A DNA stretch of 64,000 bases from Zygaena filipendulae (taxonomy: Eukaryota; Arthropoda; Insecta; Lepidoptera; Zygaenidae). This document shows positions 20,801 through 32,800 of the stretch, in pieces (the first letter of the stretch is position 1; every line of letters starts with the position of its first letter). A program made the position numbers and the translations under genes. Below the pieces are notes generated by a model. That model worked only from the letters and a program-made list of their open reading frames with translations. It did no database searches and was not told the DNA's origin. The stretch lies in the NCBI GenBank assembly GCA_907165275.2, contig OU015675.1, positions 699,501 to 763,500 on the forward strand. The letters are read 5' to 3'.

Positions 20801-23800
20801 TAGATTTGATCCTTATTAATGATTCCATTTATGGCTCTTATTTGTCTATCTTCACCCATTCTTTCCTCATAACCTAATTATCTCCTGCCTTTTCAGTAGT
20901 CTTTACTTTAAGCCTTATCTAAACAAACCTGTAGGTAAGAGCATTGCCCCTCGCTGCAGCAAAAGCATCATCATCTTTCGCATCAGCGGTGCAGGAACTG
21001 TGCGTAGCTAGCGGGAGGTTCAGTATCAAACCTTCGCAGGCAAGAAGCGCCTCTTCGCTGCTCGAAAACGAAGACCAGAACTCGGAGTTGCTCATGTCAA
21101 GGGCGGTAGTCTCGTTGATATGCTCGTGATGCTCTGCATACCCATCAGGTTCTAGACCCTGGAACATCCTTACTAATATTATAAATGCAAAAGTGAGTTT
21201 GTTTGTTACGCTTTCATGGCTAAACGGCTCAACCGATAACCACGAAATTTTGCATACATGTTATCAGGGATACAGAGAAGGACATAGGTTACTTTTTACT
21301 CCGGATTTTTTTCGGGAACACCGAAATTAACGTAGAAGAAACTACATTAAATTTTGCATACTACCTACACGTTGCTAAGGGTAGGTCTTTGAAAGAAATG
21401 TTTTTTACCTGGGAGCAAGGGCCATAGTTTACAAAAACCGCAAAGAGCGAGTCGGATTCGCACATCGAGGGTCAGTACAAACTTGTAGACATGTAATATA
21501 ACTACAGATTCACAGTTTTCGGATTTTTCCCTCAGTTTTGCTTTAAGACTGCTTTTTGCCGGTGATTCTAGGTCAACAAGAACTACCCTTTACGTTTTGA
21601 TTCCCTTGTGAGTGTTACAATATTTGGCATAGACGGCTGTATCTTTTAATTGCGCTGAAGTAGAAGTTTGATATTCATGTCAAACTGATACCTTCACGTG
21701 TTCTTGTGGAAAAAGGTCTTAACAGATAGACGGACAACAAATTGGATCCTTTAGAGCTAAGGAACAGGAATGTCCCACCTTATCAAACCTATAATATTGT
21801 GTGAAGACTATGAAAATTACCTCTTCAGCAGCATAGTCTCTTGCCTCATCGTCTTCGTTGAACACCTTCTGCAGCTCGATTTGCCCCAGCATCAGCTCGC
21901 GCTTCGCTCTCGCGGCCACATTGGCATCGTGTCTCCTTTCTGAAAGCCAATTTATTCATCTTGTTTGGAGTTTAATCACTTTAGAATATATATTTGCCAA
22001 AAACGCCTGTTTAGGATAGACATGCCAAAGGGCGCCTGCATACTAAATATGTTCCAAAGAGTTCAGGCGATTAGCTCTTCTCGAATATTTTGTTTCTATT
22101 TACTGAGTGGGCACACTGCTCGTAAGGTCTGGAAGATGCGCGTGGGCAGGCCTTCCGCACGATAAACTGAACGACTTCACTAGATGGGGAAGCTTAGGAC
22201 TGGTCTTATGGAACCAAATATCCTTTGGGCTAAATATCCTTTGGGGAGGTATCCATCCATCCAGCATATGACACGGTTAGTAAGAGTACGATGATAAAAA
22301 TAATGAATTGTTAAAAAACTAACTCACAACTCACGTTGTCTCTGAGTCCTGGTTTTCTCTTCATCGATCGCCTCCACTATTACTTGACGGAGCCTATCCA
22401 ATTCATCAGAACTGCCAATTATTGCTGAAAGGATGGCTGATTTGTTTTGAGGTCGCTGTAATAATATAAAATAACCCGTGACACTACGTAATAAAGTTCA
22501 TTAGCATCGTGATTAGCCTTCTTCATCCCTATTTTGGGATTACTTTAAAGCTATAATTAGGCGCGTATTGGCCCACCGCTTGTAATGAACGATCAACAAT
22601 ACGCCAATAGTCCGTGGACGCACACAATTTAATAAATTAAATACTAATAATAATAATAATAATGTTAATAATAATTTAATATACTTTTCATTACTCATAC
22701 TCGGAAAGTAGATCTGAAGTTGCCTGAGAAGCGGGTTGAAAGTAACCCTTTTCAGCCCTAGGGAGAATCGCTTTCAACTGACAACTGTCAAATTATTAAA
22801 AAAAAACTAGGTCTATTTTCACATTTCTATTGAACCATGTTTCAACTTTCTATACAGCCAGCGCGATGTAAAATTGAAATAACGTAAAGTTTAAGTAGGT
22901 ATTAATTAAAATAAAATTCACTCACTTTTTCTTAAGCTAATTCCTATTTATATATTTTCATTTTCTTTAATTAATACTTAATAATTAAAGAAAATATTTT
23001 TTTTAGGTCGCCACAATGTAAATAAAAAATACTGGCTGAATAGCTAGCCGGCCAAAGAAAAAGAAATAGGTGGGAAAGTGTCAAGCGACTATCCGATCTT
23101 CACTCATTTTTTCTTTAGCTAATTCCTATTTTTATTTTGACTTTCCTTGCATTCGTAATGAAAAGCACAGTGTTACCCTCGGGAGAAAGTTATTTTCACC
23201 CCTAGGATAACAATGTACTATTGCACGTGCAAATATTCTCGAAGATGAAAGAAATGGATTTAGAGATAGAGACTCAATACAATTACATTTTTTTTACCTT
23301 TAAGCTTAAATTGCTCCTGCAGCACCTAGCATAGAATAATCTACATATATTATAGATGCGAATGTTAGTTTTTTTGTTTGATTTTTACGCTTTCACACCT
23401 CAATTTGACACCTATCATCATGAAATTTTGCAAACACGTTGTCAAGCGCGCAAAGAAGAATATAGGGAACTTTTTACTGTTTAGTTCAGACAGCTAGAAA
23501 AAATCTCATAGGTACTAACTGGTTCCTCATATTCGACGCCCATCGACTGGTGTAGTTTCACCAACACAGTCTTCCCACGATCGCCGAGGGCTTGCAACCT
23601 CTTAAGGACATCTATAAAAACTTCCTTAGAGTCTGCTTCAACTTCGTTGGAGTCCTGTAAATTTACATAATTATGTTTTTTATAAATCTACGATTCTGCG
23701 TAATTCTGATTCACGAGTCTGCATTATTCGTCTTTATCTTAAAAAAAATTATTTGACTTTAAATTTTGCACTTGTTAGGACATAAGTCACTAGATACTAA

Positions 23801-26800
23801 TATTAAACTCGAAAACAAATGGATTTTTTTTAATTAGCTAATCAATACTCTATTTTCGGATCTGTAAATAAAAGATTACTAAAAGTTTTTCCTCAGTCAA
23901 TAAATTTTACCGCATGCTAACGAAATCTATTGTTTTTTGTTTACTAATGTTGGCTTCAAGCCAAATAGTCCGATCGTTTGCTATAGTTCAGTATATTTTA
24001 GGTTTCTCGTCAAAGTGTATATCTATGGGGAAGTTCATTGCTCTACTAACTTCGAGTAGAGTATTAGACTTTCTTACGGGATTAGATAAAAAAATTATTT
24101 AATACCAGATTAAATCGGACTTGTAAAATAAGCAAAGTACCAAAACACTAACTCGTAGTTTGTTGAAACCGTTGTTGAATAGATATTAAAATTTATTTGT
24201 AATGTTTATACCTATACAAACGTGTATTTTGCATTTACAAATGACCAACAATGCTGATTCTTTCTATTATAATATAAACTGAATTGAAACACATAGTTTT
24301 GGAAATTTCGAGTTTCGAATACCTCAATAATATTATCTGTTTCAATTTTTCTCATAGTCTCTGCTAATTCAACTTTTTCTTCAACACCACTGTGTACTGT
24401 CTCCTTTTTTGTATCATTAATTGCACTAGTAATATTAGCTTTTACGTCCACTTTCAATTTTTCAGCTTCGTCATCATTTTCATTTGTAACTGTTCGTGAA
24501 GTTTGTTGTTTTGCTGTCTGCATTTTGGTAACAGTTGCAAGGTAAGGGTTTTGTGTTGTAACAATGTTAGGTAGATTTATATTACCAGTTTTTTGGTCGC
24601 TATTGTTACCATCTATGTCTGAAAATACAAATAAATCAGCATGAATTTACATGTACAATTTAGATAAAAAAATTCTAGAGAGATCATTGTCTTTGATATT
24701 ACGTTCACCAATTCAAATGGATTGTGCTTTGCAAATATATTAAGTATGTCAATTTGAAAGATTATTATTTATCACGTAACGGCTCACGTCACTTATTATA
24801 AAAATAAAATTTTATTGCCAGTTATATTTCTTCTGGATTAGATTAGATTCATTTATTTCACATTATCAAATTCAAATAACATTATAAATAATAATAATAT
24901 GTCAAAGGATAATGTGATCGTCAAGAGGATAAATTTCATACAATTAAAATAAGTCATCACCACACTAACAAGTATGACAACAAGTATCGATTACTACACG
25001 AATATACGTACACAATGTCAATAATATAAAGCATTTAAGGATTTCAAATGAACCAAAGAAAAAACTGGAATAAAACAAAATAGATCAATGTCAAATGGAA
25101 CATGAGAATCAAATTAAATAGATAAAGCTACACAATGTAGTTAGGATGTCTTATAATTAATTAATAAAATTCATTTTCCAACAAAAGATTTTTTAACCGG
25201 CGATAGAATGTTTCGTCATCTGTCACGTTTCTTAGATCTGCGGGTAGCCGCTCATAATGGGCCAATCACACGCGGGTTTTTCGCAGCGAGTTGTGTTCGG
25301 TGAGGTACACTCGCGATCCTTCCCGTATTCCTGAATGACCGCCCCCCACACGTTCGGGTAAAAGTGTCAATGTTGCGACGGGCATACGATATCACCTCGA
25401 ACAGATACAGACCGGTCATCGTCATCACGCCGTGCTCCACATACACTGTTCTACGAGTCTGTCGAGGCTTCACACCGGCCAGAGTCCGGATTGTGCGTTT
25501 TTGTAAAACAAAGACGCGGCCAGAATCAGTCGAGTTTCCCCACAGCATTATACCATATGGCATGAGTGCGCAAAGTACGTTTGCCTCAGTACGGCGCTGG
25601 AGACTAAGGGGCGCAACTTACGCAGAGCAAATGCAGCACTACCAAGCTTGACACAGAGATGTTGTATGTGTTTTCCAGTTCACGTTACAATCAAGTGTGA
25701 CACCAAGGAACTTGCACGACTGACACAACGGTACCGGTATGGATATATTTAGAGGTTCCTCGACCCTCCTGGCCGTGAAAAGAATGAAATTCGATTTAAA
25801 CGGATTCAATATAAGACCATTTGCCGCAAACCATGTCTGTAGCCGCTCAATGGTAAAATTTATTTAAATATGAATTGATTGTATTAATGTCTCTGAATTA
25901 CTACGACTTATCTAAACACACACACAGACACACCCGCACACTACAGTTTAGTTTACCTGAATCTTGTTACATGATTTTCTTGTTTATAGTATAACAATTT
26001 TCTCGTATGCTTTTTAGTTGAAGGACATTGCCAGTCTTTGTATGGAAGATGGACCAATATCAGAAAATATAAATATCAAACGTAGGTTTTAAAAATTTGA
26101 AATATTGAAATTTAATTTATAACGAATACCTATAAGTACCATTAGTATGACAATATTTCCTAGATATTTTATTAAAGCTTGATATTGCTTTATGATAGTT
26201 CGGCTTTCTTCTTAAAGCCTGCTCTATTAAATTATATAACTTAAATAAATATACCTATCAGACGTTTTAAGCGTATTGTTAGACGATAAGGTTATATTGC
26301 AGGTTATCTTGTAAAGCAAAAGAGCTCTATAAATACTCTATAATTATGTGTAATATAAAAATAATTATAATAACTGTAACTTTAGTTTTCTCTCTTTCTA
26401 TCGGGATGAAAGTATGCGTTTTCACCCGCATGAATTTCAGTACTTGTTGAGTCTATAATGATGAAAATATGACTGATTCTTTTGACATAAAACTTATTGT
26501 AATTATAAATATTTAAATTTAAAAGTCTCTGATCTCTATCACACCTAATGAAATCTGAAATTTGTGGAGAGAAGACATAAAGGTTAGGCTCAAATCCTTT
26601 AGCGCAGTGCAGGTAAATTTCTGGTGCATATTTATGCTAATTATTCTTAAATTTTATCCTAAAATCCTAAATTAAACACAAATCAATTCAAGGAACAGTT
26701 CTCACCTGTAAACGACAGCCATTTTCTCTCATCTATATCGACATTGGCGTCTCTATGGCGGTGTAGAGCTGGCAAGTTCATCAAGTGTGCTGGAGGGCGG

Positions 26801-29800
26801 TAGTTCTTGAAGGCTTCTGCCTTAGCTGCTTCGCGGAGGGCATGGAGACGCTCCAAGATCTCTCGCAACTCCTTTAAATAAGAGAAGAGACAAGGTCTTC
26901 TAAATAAGAGATTAGGGTCGGCAGTCTCGACAACGTTTTGAAAACGTTATCGTACATTAATTGCAAGCCTCGACTCGAAACTTGCAATTCACGTGATGTT
27001 GGTTACTGTAATGATGTTTATCCATATTATGCTTTTTGGGATCCTAGTTAACGATCGATACGATAACGTTGTCAAAACGTTGTCGAGACTGCCGGCCCAG
27101 GGAGATCTCGTAAATAGCAAAGCCTACTGATAAGTTTGAAGATAAACATGATGAAACCTAGATTAAACATAAGCTAGATTGATGCTCAAGTAACTTTTCG
27201 CTGGGATACCGAGGGAATCAAGAAATTTAGGTCAGTGAATTTCTGAGAAACAACTTGTAATAAACAAACTTGGCACAGTAAACCTATTGACCTGGTCGTT
27301 TTACAGATATAAGATATTATTCCAATGGCGATATAGAAAATTTAAATCTTGACGCTAGACTAATTAAAACTATTTGAGTCCAGGAAGCCGCCAGGACATC
27401 TGATGATGACTTTAACATGTTGGTTTTCATCAAATTTCCAAATGAAAGCCAGCCATGAACCTACCTTCGGATCGTGATCGGTTTCGTCGACAGTGGGAAC
27501 CTCCTCTGACGTCATATTGCCCACGTGACTCGGGTCGTGGAAGCTGACGCCACTTTTGTGACGCTTCATTGTTCCTACGAAAATCATACCAAATGAATTG
27601 AATAAGTTAGTAGACAAACTTGAAAAGAACAAGAAAATCAGTCCTTTTGGATCTTGTCAAGGCAAACCGATTGAGAGAAGAATTGAATATCATTAAATAG
27701 AAATGAAATTTAGAAAGGGTAGTATCTATGAAGATGGATCGTAATCTCTGTTTTAATTGAAGCTGAAATGTGAGAAGCGGTGTTTCAGAATTACGGCAGA
27801 TGAGTTTAAGAATCCGCAGGAGCTCTGGTAGCTAAAAGTAGCCTAAGTTACTCCTTATAACATCAGCTATCCGCCAGTGAAACCATTTCGGAGATTATAT
27901 ACGAATATAGAGACAGACAGAGAAAAATTAAGATATTTTTTTGTTAAAAGTACCATTTGTGCTTTCACATGCATTTAGTAAAAACTTAAATTCTAAAATT
28001 ACAATTCAACGCTTGCATTTTGAAAATTAAGCAATATATGAATGATTATTTTCAACTCACCGGGATTATTGGCCTTCCCATCCACTTTCTTCAACTCTTG
28101 TATCTTCTGCTTGAGTGACTCGTTTGACAGTAATCCCAATTTGTTTGCTTCTATCAGCTCGTCCAGTTCCTCGGACGAGTCGTCCCCTATGTACGCGCAC
28201 TCATGCAAATGTTTGTAGCCTTTGATCATTATCAACGAAGCTCCCGGCCATCTTGAAAATTTAAAATGATTTTATCTGTACTTACCTATTACTTTATACG
28301 ACATAGAAAAATGTAATTTATTTAAATTTTTAGGAAGACCAATAGCTTTCAGAGATAATAGATGAATGTAGGTATACAAAATTAGCAGCTCTGCAGTCTC
28401 CGCCGATGGAAAACAATTTTATGAATTTTGACATCACATCCTATCCTAAAAATAAAATAAATGCGAATGTGAGTGTGTTTGTTACACTTTCACGGTTTAG
28501 CTACTGAACTGATCGTCATGAAACTTTGCATACACGTTATCAGAGGTACAAAAAAGGATATAAATGTACTTTTTAACCCGGAATTCCGGCGGGAATTCCG
28601 AAATTAGCACGGGTTAAATAACAAACATATAGACTAATTGACTAATTTTTTTTAGTTCATCTTGTAGATTAATAAAAAATATTGGACACATATTTTTTCT
28701 TTTTTTACGCATTTAAAAAATAACGGCGATACATTGAGTTGAAATTTCGCGTGACGTCACTAAGCAGTGCAGTTTGTAATGTCGGCTTGTAGCGGTTAAT
28801 GACGTCACGAGCCCCCACCCTAAACTTTAATGCGCTTTATCTCTGTGTATTTTCATTTATTTGGAAAATAAAAAAATACGCGTCTAATGATTTTTAATTT
28901 TCTAACTGACGGACTAATTAGAATTATGATTTTCAAAAGTCGTCAACATCCCTATTCCAGGGTTTTTATAACAGTAAGCTTTACGATGGGCCTTCCTGTT
29001 GCGTTTGGAAGTATTTACTTGTAGTGGAACTAAAACTTATCTATTGACTAGCCTGTTTTATCGCATCCATTAATCCTGAAGAGCTGATTAACCTCTGATA
29101 CCTAGCTAGACAGTCAATAAACTAGACGATCGTGCATGCAATGTAATGTAGAGTAATAGGTATCTATGTGACAATGTAACAAAATGTATTACCAAGGGAT
29201 GTGGACTACTTTTGGAAATCAAAATTCTAATTAGTCCGTCAGTTAGAAAATAAAAAAAAACAATAGACACGTATTTTTTGCTTTTTAAAATAAATTAAAA
29301 TATATAGGGATAAAGCGCGGTGCGGGGGTCGTGACGTCACTAACCGCTAAAACCACCATACAAACTGTCAGAATAGTGACGTCACGCGAAATTTCATCTC
29401 AATATATTGCGCTTATTTTTTGATTAGGTAAAAAAAGAAAAAATACGTGTCCAATATTTTTTAATAATCTACAAGACGGACTAAAAAAAAAAAATTTGTC
29501 CACATGCCCATTGTAACCGGAAATCTATAATTATCTTAATGTGAAATTATTGATTTTCTTGAATCTTCTCGCGGGAACTCCGAAATAATCGCGAGCGAAA
29601 CCGTGGGGATCCATAATATTAAAAAAAAGGGAAATTGTTTGTTAGTATGTAACGTTGTAGGGGGTAATCTCTGGATCTACTGAACCGATTTTAAAAATTC
29701 TTAAAAAAAGATACGCTAGTCCTGAGTAGCATAGAGTACTTTTGATCCCGAAATTCTTAGGGGAACTCCGAAATTACCGCGTGTGCTAATAGGCATGTTG

Positions 29801-32800
29801 ACAAATTTTGAAATCCCCTTTTATAATGCAGGTACACGTCTACTATTTCCGAAAAACTCATTATTTCAGCATTAGTTTATAGTTTTAACGCAAATTACTG
29901 CATTTTATTTTGTCTAATTTGAATTGTGCTCGAAAACACTCGTGAGTGTCATGGCGCCACTTGTGACGTCACACCTAAGTTCACATAGCATTGTGTGTAT
30001 GCTCGACGAACAAAGTCAACAATATATTTATTAAAAATTAATTCCAAAGTGTACAAGTGGTGTGCGGTCCCTCTCTGTATCTAAAAACACATAAAAACCT
30101 TACCTAATAAATAGTTTGCTCATGTTTCTAACAAGAAAAAAGTGAGAGGATAAGTGGTTAAAGCTTGCAAGGCGAAACCCAGTAGGTGTAGTTACAAATT
30201 CGGCAATTTATTTTTGTGAAGACCACTTTGATGACGGACTAATTAGGATTTTGATTTTCAAAAGTCTTCAACATCCCTACTATTATAAACCAGTAAAATA
30301 AACTGAAAAACAAAACCTTTTGGGGTGCTTCAGCACCCCAAGTAGGGTTCTAGGAATTTGGTTAGATAGATGAAAGTCTCAGTTAAAGTCAAAGAATTTT
30401 ATTCAACGTTGGTCCATAATGTGGCTGTTGCAATATGTAGACAATATGTATGTCTAGTAACATGCACGGCGTTAAATATACTGTGACGTCATTCGCTGTG
30501 ATTGGTGTTTCAGTAAACATGGCCGATTGCAATATTTTATACTTTTATTTTAATGAAAATCTTATTAATCACAATTTTTAAATGAAAACTGAATGACTTT
30601 TAAGAGTTCTTTTGACATATATTTTTCACTAAAACCATTATATCTTTGATTCTTTAATACTGTCAACATGCCTATTGTTTATTAAACTAAGGTCAACGTA
30701 CCTGACGCAAGCGGAGACAGTAACCGTTGAACCTTTCAGCAGATAAAAGCCCCAGTACTCTTTCATGTCGTCTTCCAACTCCAGCTGCCTGGTCATGGAG
30801 ACCGGGACCAGCTCGTCGGTGAGGCTCGGCGGGCCGGGGACTACGAACGCGTTGAATGTAGTATTCGATCTCACTACTTGACGCTGATTGATGGAATTAT
30901 ATCATTAAAACATTGAGGTGAAATAAATCCTACTAATATTATAAACGCGAAAGTTTGTAAGAATGTATGGATGGATGGCTGGATGGATGGATGGATGTTT
31001 GTTACTCTTTCACGCAAAAACTACTTGATGGATTTAAGTGAAACTTTACAATAATATAGCTTATACATCAGATTAACACATAGGGCACTTTTTATCCCGG
31101 AATTCCCGCGGTAACTCTGATATTAACGTGGGTGAAATCGCGGGGCGCAACTAGTTAAGTATATTTTAATTTTATTTCATAAATAAGCAATACGTACACA
31201 CATACCTGGCACCAAGTGGGTGATATTTTGCTATCAATGAGTCTCATGTCGGTCATGCTCATCGGGTACATTTGGCCCGAGTACACCCGGAATCTGTAAC
31301 GAGTAGATAATGTGACGGGAAAAGTAAGTAGAGGTTTCCTTCACGATAACCATGGATGGTCCATGATGATAACTTTACTTTTTTGTACCTACTAAGACTT
31401 ATCAAAATAAAAAAGTGTTTTTTAAAACTCCTTTAAGTTTAATTTGTAAAAATTTGCGCACTGAATAAAAAATATTCCTGCATATATTATAAGTGAAAGT
31501 TTCTCCATGTTTCATGAGCAATAACTGCAGTTTAAAAAAATTATATGTATATATTTACGTTTTTTTTAATTTTTATAGAACTTTTTAAAAATCTAGTAAT
31601 TTTTTTTCCTTTTTACACAAAATAATACCTACCTACTGAAGGATTTGGTTTATTCTAACTAGTTCGATGATCGAACTGTTTGGACTTTTTTTTCCAAATT
31701 GTTAGACTGACTGAGGTAGGTATTCTAACTGTTTGTATATAAATATTCCAAGCTGTTAGACTGACTAGTTGACGATCTGCATAGCTAAGATGCGCGCCAC
31801 GATATGTTTATCGAACAAAAGATAAAAATGTCGACACGATTTGTGGGCGTCCAAGCAAAAAAGTGCAGTAGTGGGGTATTCAGTTAAGACTAGATTCGGT
31901 TAAACATTTTTTACCACTGGTAGACAAAACGATATAATATGTCGACGAGAATCGATAAAATGACTCGATAAAATTTTATCGTGTCGCGCATCCTAGCTCG
32001 GCTGGGGGGCTAAGATGCGCAACACGATAAAATTTTATCGAGCCATTTTATCGATTCTCGTCGACGAAGCCATACAATATGTCGACGAGAATCCATAAAA
32101 TGGCTCGATAAAATTTTATCGTGTTGCGCATCTTAGCCCGGCTGGGCACTTATTCTCTATGACCAACAACATTCCTTACGCGCGTCCGAAAAACACAATT
32201 CCGACCGCTCTATATGACAAAATATTAGAAATTAATATTCTGTCTACACCATACGTTGTAAATGTATATTTTTAAAGTAAAACTTCTTCGATCGTGAGGG
32301 AAAAAAGGCCTCATCTTAACACGGCGTGTTATGGACTATGGTCATAGTGAATAAGTTCGCTGTTTGCAATTATTTTGTCTAAGCTGTTAGACAGTTAAAC
32401 GATTATTACACTTTACAATTTGTCAGAAATCAATTTAGGAAATCGGAAGGTATAATCGAACTTAGAACAGTTGGTTTCGATTTAGGATCGGTGAGTGAGA
32501 GATCACGCTACACTAAAATGTACCCTAAAGTAGTTGATTTATGGTACAATTTAGTGTAGGGTGATCGCTCGCTCTCTCTCTCTCACTCACTGTCCTGAAT
32601 CGAGTACAAATAAGTTGGATAGTGTAATAAGCCCATTAGACTTATTGAACTTAAGTAGTAAGTCAGTAAGTACTCACTACTTGACGACCCGATTGGCGCA
32701 ATGGTCACCATGCCTGCCCGCTAATCAAGAGGTTCCGGGTTCGATTCCCGGTGGGGGTGCACTTGTGATGAACACAGGGTTCCATTTTCCAGTCTGGGTG

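Noticed and set aside
32690..32762. Functional tRNA gene at the SINE head
   Set aside because: A and B boxes are present, but the acceptor ends do not pair well and the sequence continues into a SINE body with an ATT tail.
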